Assembly (NCBI GenBank): GCA_947627105.1
Contig: CANQUT010000012.1
Coordinates: 1 to 35,979 of the forward strand
DNA: 35,979 nucleotides
Origin: an uncultured Clostridia bacterium
Lineage (GTDB): Bacteria > Bacillota > Clostridia > TANB77 > CAG-508
Reading direction: 5' to 3'
Part shown: piece after piece, positions 1-6,753 of the stretch
Numbering within the stretch: the first letter of the stretch is position 1
Layout of the letters: each line of letters begins with the position of its first letter
Translations under genes and position numbers: made by a program
Notes under the pieces: generated by a model
What the model saw: only the letters and a program-made list of their open reading frames with translations
What the model was told of the DNA's origin: nothing
Databases searched by the model: none

Positions 1-71
1 CCGTATGCCGAACGGCACGTACGGTGGTGTGAGAGGGAATAAATAAAATAATTATTTATTCTCTACTCGAT
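1..71 (+). mobile_element. 3' end of a group II intron (domains V and VI)
   Basis: Bases 1-24 fold as the upper part of domain V: CCGTAT, a 3-bp stem GCC/GGC capped by GAAC, then the typical strand ACGTACGG. The first bases of domain V (GAG) lie outside the window. Bases 31-68 form domain VI: GAG plus AGGGAATAAAT pair with ATTTATTCTCT and CTC, leaving A65 bulged as the expected branch-point adenosine. A65 is the seventh base from a 3' end at T71 (ending GAT), as in bacterial group II introns. The reverse transcriptase ORF would lie to the left. Known: domain V is the catalytic core of these ribozyme retroelements. Inferred: the exact 3' splice site. Confidence 0.85.
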
Positions 72-96
72 TAATTATAATAGAAGTAATTTAAAA

Positions 97-180
97 ATGT
101 ATGAATTAAAAAAGCTAGGAGAAAAAACATATTATATAGATAGTCTAAACAATATAGGCATATATAAAATATTAGCATAA
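97..180 (+). pseudogene. 27-residue fragment, possible N-terminus of an MBL-fold hydrolase
   Basis: A short open frame begins MYELKKLGEKTYYIDSLNNI and stops after ILA. The pattern (M-Y-E-L, G-x-x-T-Y-Y-I, N-I-G-I-Y) resembles the N-terminus of clostridial MBL-fold metallohydrolases, but the frame ends before the HxHxDH metal motif. A TATAAT box lies at 76-81, five bases after the intron end, so the intron may sit in the promoter of the former gene. There is no good ribosome binding site. It is probably a remnant; family assignment is by memory of the motif only. Confidence 0.3.
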
Positions 181-207
181 TTTTTTTGTTAGAAAGGATG
201 AAAAAGT

Positions 208-1179
208 ATGAAAAAACCAGTAAAAATATTATTAGTTACTTTATTTATCATTTTGGTAATAACATTATGCGTAGTATCTTATTTATATTTTACAGGTAAA
301 ATGGTAAACAAAGAAATTAGTCAAAATATACTAGATTCAAATAATACACAAAACAAAATTGAAACAGATGCAATATTTACAATAGAAAATTATCCTAAAG
401 TAGATGCTTCACTTGCTACACAACCTTTAACAAATGCATTTATCAAAAATTTTACTAATCAAGATATAGATATAAGCAAACTAAATTATACAAATACTCA
501 TCCTGGGTATGTAAAGCTAATAAATGGAGAAGTAGATTTACTTGTAGTAACAGAGCCATCAGAAGAAGAATTAGCATTAGCAAAAGAAAAAAATGTTGAA
601 CTAGAGGTAATTCCAGTAGTAAAAGAAGGCTTTGTATTCTATGTAAATGGAGAAAATAGTGTAAATAATTTAAGTTTAGAACAAATCCAAAAAATTTACA
701 CAGGCGAAATTACAAATTGGTCACAAGTAGGTGGAGAAAATTTAGAAATTAAAGCTTTTCAAAGACCAGAAAATTCAGGTAGCCAAACAGGAATGTTATC
801 ATTAGTAATGAAAGGATTAAAACTAGCAACACCTCCAAAAGAAAATTTAATACAAAGTATGTCAGAAATTATTAACTTAGTATCTGATTATGATAATGGA
901 AAAAATGCAATTGGTTATTCTTATTACTATTATGCAAAAACTATGTATGCAGGCATTGATGAAAAAGTGGCAAATGGAATAAAATTACTATCTGTAAATG
1001 GTATAAAGCCAAATAACGAAAACATTAGAAGTGGAGAGTATCCATTAAATACTGCATATTATATTGTAATAAATAAAAATGAGCCAAAGGAAAGCAATGT
1101 AAGAAAATTAGTAGAAGCTATGCTTTCTGCAAGGGGACAAGCAGTGGCAGAAAGTGTGGGTTATGTCGGAGTTAAATAA
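208..1179 (+). CDS. PstS-like periplasmic-binding-type protein, membrane anchored
   Basis: 323 residues. An N-terminal hydrophobic segment (about residues 6-27) without a convincing lipobox suggests a signal anchor. The rest matches the PBP-like-2 fold of phosphate-binding proteins: a stretch I-Y-T-G-E-I-T-N-W-S-Q-V-G-G near residue 165 followed by R-P-E-N-S-G-S-Q-T, the loop that contacts phosphate in PstS. No pstCAB genes follow, so it may be a sensor or scavenging relative rather than the transporter's binding subunit. The ribosome site AAAGGATG precedes the ATG. Its 3' end overlaps the next gene, implying coupled translation. Family confident, ligand uncertain. Confidence 0.75.
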   Translation: MKKPVKILLVTLFIILVITLCVVSYLYFTGKMVNKEISQNILDSNNTQNKIETDAIFTIENYPKVDASLATQPLTNAFIKNFTNQDIDISKLNYTNTHPGYVKLINGEVDLLVVTEPSEEELALAKEKNVELEVIPVVKEGFVFYVNGENSVNNLSLEQIQKIYTGEITNWSQVGGENLEIKAFQRPENSGSQTGMLSLVMKGLKLATPPKENLIQSMSEIINLVSDYDNGKNAIGYSYYYYAKTMYAGIDEKVANGIKLLSVNGIKPNNENIRSGEYPLNTAYYIVINKNEPKESNVRKLVEAMLSARGQAVAESVGYVGVK

Positions 1180-2491
1180 TAAAGGAAATACTTATATAAT
1201 AAAAGACAATATAAAAAAGAAATTATCTAATGAAATGTTATTTTGGATTTTGTTTGTTTTTACTTTAATAATGATAATAACAACAGTTACACTTATTTAT
1301 TTAGAAAATCATAATAAAGATACATATAGCGGAGCAAAAAACTTGGCTTTAACCGTAAAATTAACAGATACATATCATGAAAATCCACTAAATATAGCAG
1401 CATATTATTATTTAGATGGGGTTATAAAAACAGAAGACGAATATTACCATGGAGAATATAATTTAAAAGAATATAATAAACAGTATAGATATGTTCAAAT
1501 AAAAGGACTAAAAAATAAAGAAATTGAAAACAAAATAAATAATGAGATTATGCAAAAAGTACTATCATTAGATAGTAATAATTACAAACAAATAACAGCA
1601 TATGTATATGCAAATTTTGCAAATATACTTTCTGTTTATGTTTCAGGTACCAAAGATGAAACGGTATCTCAAGAAAAATTTAACTATCGTTTAGATACTG
1701 GCGAAAAAATCAAATTTGAAGACTTATTTACTAGCAAAGAAGATGCAAAAATAGTGCTAAGTCAAGCAATTTATAACCAGTTAGCAAAAGACTATGTTAT
1801 AAAAGAAGAAAATTATGGTGATATTTCAAAAGAAGATTATTCAATAATTGAAATGCAGGCATTTGAAATAATGAATGATTATAACAATAATGCAAAAATA
1901 GAGTTTTGCATAACACCAGAAAGAATTTTGGCAGAGATTAACAATAGGAATGTTGAAATTAATATGATTGATTTTTATCAATATATTGCAATTTATAAAA
2001 GATATTTAACTAAACAAGATTTATATGAGAGTAATAACCAAAATTATGAAATGTTTGTGTTTTCTGAAAAAGATTTTGAAGATTGCTTTTATAGTAAATT
2101 AGAAGAAGTAGAGAAAAACTTATTTGTAGAAATAGATTTATACAACTATGCAGAAAATGAAAAAGAAGAAATAGAAAAAATAATGAAAGAAAACATGGAA
2201 AAAGTGCTAGAAAAAGTAAAACAAAAAGCAAACATAAGTAAAGATGAAGCTTATTATTTGTATTATAGTGATACAACAAGTTATAGTGTAGATGAAATAG
2301 ATGCAAATAACCCAGATGACGTAAGTTTAATAGTTATGAATAAAAACTATTATAATCAGTACGGAAAAGAAGCTATATCTTTTAAAAATAGAAATAATAC
2401 AAATGCAAATATAGAACCGTCATATGAAACAGCAAATGCAAAAATGTATTTTTATATAAATGGAGAATTTGTATCACAAGAAGTTGAATAA
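1163..2491 (+). CDS. Membrane-anchored DUF3298/RsiV-like extracellular protein
   Basis: 442 residues from the ATG at 1163; a GTG at 1154 would add three. The start overlaps the preceding gene by 17 bases, so translation is probably coupled. A single membrane helix lies at about residues 26-48, followed by an extracellular region. The stretch F-N-Y-R-L-D-T-G-E-K-I-K-F-E-D-L-F-T near residue 180 is typical of the DUF3298 domain found in RsiV-like and peptidoglycan-associated proteins. The C-terminal half is charged and partly coiled-coil (E/K-rich around residues 330-350). A function in envelope sensing or lysozyme response is possible but not shown. A 16-bp tandem duplication carries the stop codon. 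Confidence 0.55.
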   Translation: MSELNNKGNTYIIKDNIKKKLSNEMLFWILFVFTLIMIITTVTLIYLENHNKDTYSGAKNLALTVKLTDTYHENPLNIAAYYYLDGVIKTEDEYYHGEYNLKEYNKQYRYVQIKGLKNKEIENKINNEIMQKVLSLDSNNYKQITAYVYANFANILSVYVSGTKDETVSQEKFNYRLDTGEKIKFEDLFTSKEDAKIVLSQAIYNQLAKDYVIKEENYGDISKEDYSIIEMQAFEIMNDYNNNAKIEFCITPERILAEINNRNVEINMIDFYQYIAIYKRYLTKQDLYESNNQNYEMFVFSEKDFEDCFYSKLEEVEKNLFVEIDLYNYAENEKEEIEKIMKENMEKVLEKVKQKANISKDEAYYLYYSDTTSYSVDEIDANNPDDVSLIVMNKNYYNQYGKEAISFKNRNNTNANIEPSYETANAKMYFYINGEFVSQEVE

Positions 2492-2509
2492 TAAAGAAGT
2501 TGAATAATA
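2478..2509 (+). repeat. 16-bp tandem duplication across the stop codon
   Basis: The unit AAGAAGTTGAATAATA occurs twice head to tail (2478-2493 and 2494-2509). The first copy supplies the last codons and TAA of the preceding gene. This is probably slippage with no obvious role. Confidence 0.8.
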
Positions 2510-2556
2510 AAAAAGAAACCTACTTAAATATGTATATCTAAATAGGTTTCTTTTTT
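2510..2556. terminator. Bidirectional rho-independent terminator
   Basis: AAAAAGAAACCTA pairs with TAGGTTTCTTTTT, with runs of A on the left and T on the right. It can end transcription of the DUF3298-like gene (+) and of the SASP gene (-). Confidence 0.85.
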
Positions 2557-2583
2557 GCCGTATAACTAATATAGCAAATAAAC

Positions 2584-2784
2584 TTATTTCATATTGTTTT
2601 CAGCTTGTTGGATCATTTTTTTAACCATTTGACCACCTATTCTACCAGCGTCTCTTGAAGATAAATCTCCGTTATAACCTTGTTTTAAATTAACACCAAC
2701 TTCGCTAGCTACTTCATATTTGAATTTGTTAAGAGCTTCTTTAGCTTCTGGAACTACAGAATAATTACTGTTGTTGCTTGCCAT
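2584..2784 (-). CDS. Alpha/beta-type small acid-soluble spore protein
   Basis: 66 residues starting MASNNSN. The start at 2784 is chosen because AGGAGGTG lies six bases upstream; the upstream in-frame GTG is inside that ribosome site. The protein has the two hallmark blocks of alpha/beta SASPs: F-K-Y-E-V-A-S-E-V-G-V, containing the GPR protease cleavage site (after E24), and S-S-R-D-A-G-R-I-G-G-Q-M-V-K-K-M-I, the DNA-binding helix. SASPs saturate spore DNA and are degraded on germination. The gene is monocistronic and divergent from the HAD gene. Expression under SigG in the forespore is expected from the family; no clear SigG promoter was recognised, although TATCTTGC occurs twice upstream (2830 and 2850). 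Confidence 0.95.
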   Translation of the reverse strand: MASNNSNYSVVPEAKEALNKFKYEVASEVGVNLKQGYNGDLSSRDAGRIGGQMVKKMIQQAENNMK

Positions 2785-2899
2785 ATTTTTCACCTCCTAG
2801 AATGTGATTGTTTTCTTTATTGAAAAAACTATCTTGCTTTTTCAGTATTTATCTTGCACAATTAAAAAAAATTTAAACTGGAAAAATATGATAATTTTG

Positions 2900-2929
2900 T
2901 TGTAAATAAAAATAATAAAATGATATAAT
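2900..2929 (+). promoter_or_regulatory. Probable SigA promoter of the HAD gene
   Basis: TTGTAA (2900-2905), 18-bp spacer, TATAAT (2924-2929) with an extended TGA just before the -10 box. Confidence 0.55.
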
Positions 2930-2965
2930 ACTAAAAGAAAAAACAAAATGTTCAAAGGAGGAAAA

Positions 2966-2990
2966 CATGATATATTTTAAATATATCATG
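2966..2990 (+). promoter_or_regulatory. Perfect inverted repeat covering the start codon
   Basis: CATGATATATTT, one T, then AAATATATCATG: 12-bp perfect arms. The first arm contains the start ATG at 2967 and the second an in-frame ATG at 2988. In mRNA this would make a hairpin holding the initiation codon, immediately after AAAGGAGG (2955-2961 region). Confidence 0.6.
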
Positions 2991-3881
2991 AAAAAGTTTA
3001 TGTATAAATTAATTGCAATAGATTTAGATGGAACACTTTTAAATTCTTATGGACAAATTTCTACTCGAAGTAAAAATACAATAAATCAAGCTATACAAAA
3101 AGGTGTAGAAGTTGTATTAACATCAGGTAGAGGAATTATGTCTGTAAAAAATTTAGCCAATGAAGTTAATGCAAACAATTATATAATATGTGGAAATGGT
3201 GCAATGGTATATGATGTTAAAAAAGAAAGCTTAATGTATAGTAATCTTTTAAGTCAAAAAAAAGTTTTGCAATTAATTCAAATTTGTGATGAAAATAGTA
3301 TATATTATAGTGTTTACACAAAAAACGGAATTATTACAAAAAATTTAAATTATAATGTTTTATTTTATCACCAAGAAAATGCAAGCAAGCCAGATAACAA
3401 AAAAACTCATATTCAAATAGTTCAAGACATATATAATTATGTATTAAATAATCCAGAAGAAGAATACATTAAATTGGTAATTTGCGATGATAATAACATT
3501 ATTTTTAATAGTATAATTAAAAAAATGAAAAAAATAAAAGGAATAGATATATTAGATGTAGGGCATATGTCTAGAAAGATAATAAAATCTGGCACAGAAG
3601 AATTTAGCATAGAATATTTTTACACAGAAATAAATAGTCAAAATGTAGATAAATGGACAGCTATTTCATATTTAATAGAAAAATTAGGCATAAAAAAAGA
3701 AGAAGTAATGGCAATAGGAGATAATGTAAACGACAAAACTATGCTAGAAAATGCAGGTTTAGGTGTTGCAATGGAAAACAGTGCGCCATATATAAAAGAA
3801 ATATCAGACGTTGTAACAAGTAATAATAATGAAGATGGTGTAGCAAAAATAATAGAAGAAAAAATATTAAATATTGAATAG
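2967..3881 (+). CDS. Cof-type HAD-superfamily sugar/nucleotide phosphatase
   Basis: 304 residues. HAD motifs are complete: D19-L-D21-G-T nucleophile and acid/base aspartates, a T-S-G-R motif II, the motif III lysine in V-D-K-W, and G-D-N-V-N-D motif IV near the C-terminus. The long insert between motifs II and III is the C2 cap of the Cof/YidA group, which hydrolyses small phosphosugars or flavin and nucleotide phosphates. The start at 2967 is the only one with an adjacent ribosome site (AAAGGAGG), giving 11 residues before the usual M-Y-K-L-I-A-I-D start of relatives. Starts at 2988 or 3000 are possible if the start-codon hairpin blocks the first. Substrate unknown. Confidence 0.9.
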   Translation: MIYFKYIMKKFMYKLIAIDLDGTLLNSYGQISTRSKNTINQAIQKGVEVVLTSGRGIMSVKNLANEVNANNYIICGNGAMVYDVKKESLMYSNLLSQKKVLQLIQICDENSIYYSVYTKNGIITKNLNYNVLFYHQENASKPDNKKTHIQIVQDIYNYVLNNPEEEYIKLVICDDNNIIFNSIIKKMKKIKGIDILDVGHMSRKIIKSGTEEFSIEYFYTEINSQNVDKWTAISYLIEKLGIKKEEVMAIGDNVNDKTMLENAGLGVAMENSAPYIKEISDVVTSNNNEDGVAKIIEEKILNIE

Positions 3882-3891
3882 AAAATTATAA

Positions 3892-3932
3892 AAATGCACA
3901 TAACTACTAAAGAATAGGAGTGTGCATTTTTT
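3892..3932 (+). terminator. Terminator-like hairpin with a ribosome site in its loop
   Basis: AAATGCACA (3892-3900) pairs with TGTGCATTT (3921-3929) and is followed by T residues up to 3932. The 20-base loop holds ATAGGAG (3914-3920), the ribosome site of the next gene, whose ATG starts at 3933. It can act as terminator of the HAD gene or attenuator of the next. Confidence 0.7.
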
Positions 3933-4172
3933 ATGAATAAAAAAGATAAAGCTGCAACTAATAATACAGAATTAAGCAAAAAAATAGAAATGGAAAATAA
4001 TAAAAAAGCAATGACAAATAAAGTAAAAGAAGAAATAGGAAGCATGGAAGAAATAGAAGATACTACAAAATATGGTGAATTTGTATCATCTTATTTTGCA
4101 TGGCTTACATTAGAAGGTCAAAAGAAAAGAGCAAATCATTTAGAAAATATAACTGAAAATAATAAAAAATAA
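3933..4172 (+). CDS. Small hypothetical protein
   Basis: 79 residues, highly charged: a lysine/asparagine-rich first half, a central acidic stretch, then Y-G-E-F-V-S-S-Y-F-A-W-L-T-L-E-G-Q, the only hydrophobic block. No signal peptide, membrane helix or known domain was recognised. Its ribosome site ATAGGAG lies in the loop of the preceding hairpin, 12 bases before the ATG. It lies immediately upstream of the CtsR-controlled promoter but is not part of that operon. Probably real because of codon use and a plausible start; function unknown. Confidence 0.55.
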   Translation: MNKKDKAATNNTELSKKIEMENNKKAMTNKVKEEIGSMEEIEDTTKYGEFVSSYFAWLTLEGQKKRANHLENITENNKK

Positions 4173-4271
4173 GATTTAATTTTAACGAAAAAACAAACAA
4201 TGGGTAAAACTATTGAAATATTAGCAAATTATAAAAAAGATTAAGTTCACAAAATATTTACAAATAACATA

Positions 4272-4299
4272 TTGACAAAATATAAAAAGGTAGTATAAT
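4272..4299 (+). promoter_or_regulatory. SigA promoter of the ctsR operon
   Basis: TTGACA (4272-4277), 16-bp spacer, TATAAT (4294-4299). It drives ctsR-mcsA-mcsB-clpC. Confidence 0.85.
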
Positions 4300-4308
4300 A
4301 ATATTGTA

Positions 4309-4330
4309 GGTCAAAGAAAGTCAAAGTCAA
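4309..4330 (+). promoter_or_regulatory. CtsR operator
   Basis: GGTCAAA GAA AGTCAAA (4309-4325) matches the CtsR heptad repeat (RGTCAAA-N3-RGTCAAA), followed by a further GTCAA. It lies just downstream of the -10 box, where bound CtsR would block initiation. Autoregulation of the operon is expected. Confidence 0.92.
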
Positions 4331-4423
4331 TAAAATAATTAATACAATTAAATAGATCTAGCATATACTAAAATAACTTACAAAACATAAATTATAAACC
4401 AAAACAAAGGAAGTGGTAAATTC

Positions 4424-4876
4424 ATGAGAATGTCTGATATGATAGAAGATTTCATAAAAGAACTATTTTCAGAAGATGAAGACTTTATAGAAATTCAAAG
4501 AAATGATTTAGCAGAACATTTTAAATGTGTGCCATCACAAATAAATTATGTTATAGCAACACGTTTTAATCCATCGCAAGGCTATTATGTAGAAAGTAAA
4601 CGTGGAGGAGGAGGCCACATTAAAATAAAAAAAGTAAATATCACAAAAAGTAATTACTTAATGCATGCAATTAATAGTATAGGAAATAAACTAACATCAC
4701 AAGAAGTAGACATTTTTATTAGTAATTTTCTATCAGAAAATATCATTTCAGAAACAGAAGCAAAACTGTTAAAAGTAGCAACAAGCGATAATGTATTAAC
4801 AGTGCCACAAGAATATAAAGACTTATTAAGAGCAAATATTTTTAAAAACATGCTAGTAAATTTAGTAGAAGACTAA
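4424..4876 (+). CDS. ctsR: Class III stress gene repressor CtsR
   Basis: 150 residues, the usual length. An N-terminal winged helix-turn-helix (about 1-75) ends with R60 and G61-G64, the glycine-rich wing that serves as the heat-sensing loop in Bacillus CtsR. The C-terminal half is the helical dimerisation and McsB-interaction domain. CtsR represses clp and mcs genes by binding the heptad repeat found 100 bases upstream, and is inactivated by heat and removed by McsB/ClpCP. First gene of a four-gene operon; ribosome site AAAGGAAGTG. Function is highly certain from sequence and context. Confidence 0.97.
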   Translation: MRMSDMIEDFIKELFSEDEDFIEIQRNDLAEHFKCVPSQINYVIATRFNPSQGYYVESKRGGGGHIKIKKVNITKSNYLMHAINSIGNKLTSQEVDIFISNFLSENIISETEAKLLKVATSDNVLTVPQEYKDLLRANIFKNMLVNLVED

Positions 4877-4921
4877 AAATGTACAAAAGAAAAGTATAAA
4901 TGTTACAATTCACAGTCCTAA

Positions 4922-5011
4922 AATTATCCGCCACGCGCCCAACGTATTATATATGTTTTTTCTAGGGCTAAAGCACGAAAAAACATATATAATGAAGCAA
5001 GTGGCTACTTT
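4922..5011 (+). ncRNA. Structured repeat family C, copy 1 (between ctsR and mcsA)
   Basis: GCCAC (4930-4934) pairs with GTGGC (5001-5005). Inside, ATTATATATGTTTTTTC and GAAAAAACATATATAAT form a perfect 17-bp stem with loop TAGGGCTAAAGCAC. Copy 2 at 16969-17058 has the same loop and flanks (ATTATCCGCCAC, GTGGCTACT) but a stem differing at three positions, each compensated on the other strand. It lies inside the operon, so it may act in mRNA processing or attenuation, or be a small mobile repeat. Confidence 0.75.
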
Positions 5012-5059
5012 AAAATTTGAATAGTAAAATATAAAAATAAATAGGAGGTAAAAATTATT

Positions 5060-5632
5060 ATGTTATGTCAAAATTGTGGAAAAAATGAAGTAAATTTTCG
5101 TTATACTCAAATTATAAATGGAGTAAAAAAAGAAATGGCACTTTGCGATAAATGTGCTAAAAGTTTAGGACTAGAAAGCTTAGACTTTAACATGCCAATT
5201 AATTTTTCTAACTTTTTAGGAGACTTCTTTGATGAAGTAGCAGAAACTAATTTCTTACCAAGCTTTAGTAAAACAGAAACTTTAAAGTGCAACAATTGCG
5301 GAACAACTTATGATGAATTTATAAAAACAGGAAAGTTTGGATGTAGTAATTGTTATGATGTATTTTCACATGGACTAGATAATGTACTTAAAAACATTCA
5401 TAGTTCAAATACACATGTAGGAAGAAGAAGTAAATGGGTAAATAAATTAAATGAGGCTAGTAAGCAAGAAAATAATGAAACTCAAGTTAAACCAAAATCA
5501 AAAACAAGTAAACCAAAAACTTCAAAAGAAGATAAATTAGCTGAATTAAATATAGAACTAAAACAAGCAATTAAAGAAGAAAGATATGAAGATGCAGCCA
5601 AAATAAGAGACGAAATTAAGAAAATTGGGTAA
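5060..5632 (+). CDS. mcsA: McsA, zinc-finger activator of protein arginine kinase
   Basis: 190 residues. Two pairs of CxxC zinc-binding motifs are visible: C3/C6 with C29/C32, and C77/C80 with C95/C98. A C-terminal UVR motif (about 155-188, L-A-E-L-N-I-E-L-K-Q-A-I-K) is the ClpC-contacting coiled coil. McsA activates McsB and helps deliver substrates to ClpC. A lysine/serine/threonine-rich linker (about 130-153) separates the zinc and UVR parts. Ribosome site AGGAGGT; third position in the stress operon region, with McsB following as in Bacillus and Clostridia. Confidence 0.93.
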   Translation: MLCQNCGKNEVNFRYTQIINGVKKEMALCDKCAKSLGLESLDFNMPINFSNFLGDFFDEVAETNFLPSFSKTETLKCNNCGTTYDEFIKTGKFGCSNCYDVFSHGLDNVLKNIHSSNTHVGRRSKWVNKLNEASKQENNETQVKPKSKTSKPKTSKEDKLAELNIELKQAIKEERYEDAAKIRDEIKKIG

Positions 5633-5640
5633 TGGGGTGT

Positions 5641-5686
5641 TGGGACCAGGTCCCATTGCTCACTTTTAAGCATTTAGGGACAGGTC
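5641..5686. repeat. GGGACC palindrome and half repeat between mcsA and mcsB
   Basis: TGGGACCAGGTCCCA (5641-5655) is a perfect 15-bp inverted repeat about a central A. AGGGACAGGTC follows at 5676-5686. The G+C-rich block is foreign to its A+T-rich surroundings and looks like a dispersed repeat. It would fold in the operon mRNA. Confidence 0.5.
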
Positions 5687-5720
5687 ATAAAAATAAACAA
5701 ATAAAAATAGGAGGAAAAAT

Positions 5721-6734
5721 ATGAATTGGTATTTACAAAATGGAAAAGATTCAGATGTTGTAATTAGTTCAAGAGTTAGACTTGCAAGAAATATAGAAAA
5801 TTATACATTTATGCCTAAAATTTCAGAAGAAGAAGCAAATAAAGTATTACAAAAAGTAAAAGACATTACTCCAAGCATTGGCTATGGTTTAAAATTTATA
5901 AATTTAAATGATATAGATGATATTACAAAAGTAAGTTTAGTAGAAAAGCATATTATAAGCCCAGAATTTGCAGCAAACAAAAACAAATGTGGAGCAATTT
6001 TAATTAATGATGAAGAAAATATTAGTATAATGATAAATGAAGAAGACCATATTCGTATGCAAGTATTTTCATCAGGATTAGACCTAGAAAATTTGAAAAA
6101 TTTAGCTATTGAAATTGATGAAAAATTAGATAACCTTTTACACTATGCAAGTCACGAAAAATATGGTTATTTAACAGCTTGCCCAACAAATGTAGGAACA
6201 GGAATGAGAGCATCTGTTATGGTACATCTTCCAGCATTAACAATGACAGGAAATATAAATAAAATTTTAAACATTGTAAATAGTTTTGGAATGAATATTC
6301 GTGGGATTTATGGTGAAGGAACTCAAAGCCAAGGAGACATTTACCAAATATCAAATAATCAAACACTTGGATTAACAGAAAATGATATTATAAAAAATAT
6401 TAACACAATTACAGAAAAGGTAATTCAACAGGAAAGAATGGCAAGAAAATATCTAGCTAAATCTATTGATTTAGAAGATAGAGTATACCGTGCTTATGGT
6501 ACACTAAGCTTCGCAACAAAGCTTTCATCAGATGAATGTAAAAGATTACTTTCATATGTAAAACTTGGAACAGATTTAGGAATTATTAAAGAATTAACAG
6601 ATAGCAAAGTTGCAAAACTATATTTATACAATAATCCTGCAAATTTACAAAAATATGTAGGAAAAGAGCTAGACGGTTATGAAAGAGATATAAAAAGGCC
6701 AGAAGTTATTAAACAAATTATAAATGAAAAATAA
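5721..6734 (+). CDS. mcsB: McsB, protein arginine kinase
   Basis: 337 residues, close to the usual 350. Homologous to the catalytic domain of guanido kinases but lacking their N-terminal domain. The block S-S-R-V-R-L-A-R-N (16-24) and C-P-T-N-V-G-T-G-M-R-A-S-V (about 154-166) are the ATP- and phosphate-binding signatures of McsB. It phosphorylates arginines on misfolded proteins and on CtsR, marking them for ClpCP. Ribosome site AGGAGG; it ends 19 bases before clpC. Confidence 0.96.
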   Translation: MNWYLQNGKDSDVVISSRVRLARNIENYTFMPKISEEEANKVLQKVKDITPSIGYGLKFINLNDIDDITKVSLVEKHIISPEFAANKNKCGAILINDEENISIMINEEDHIRMQVFSSGLDLENLKNLAIEIDEKLDNLLHYASHEKYGYLTACPTNVGTGMRASVMVHLPALTMTGNINKILNIVNSFGMNIRGIYGEGTQSQGDIYQISNNQTLGLTENDIIKNINTITEKVIQQERMARKYLAKSIDLEDRVYRAYGTLSFATKLSSDECKRLLSYVKLGTDLGIIKELTDSKVAKLYLYNNPANLQKYVGKELDGYERDIKRPEVIKQIINEK

Positions 6735-6753
6735 ATGAAAGGAAGTGCATAAA

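Noticed and set aside
4201..4245. 14-codon ORF (MGKTIEILANYKKD) before the ctsR promoter
   Set aside because: No ribosome site and no context; likely chance or a tiny remnant.
6745..6753. GTG start for clpC nine bases upstream
   Set aside because: It lies within the ribosome binding site; ATG at 6754 has correct spacing.
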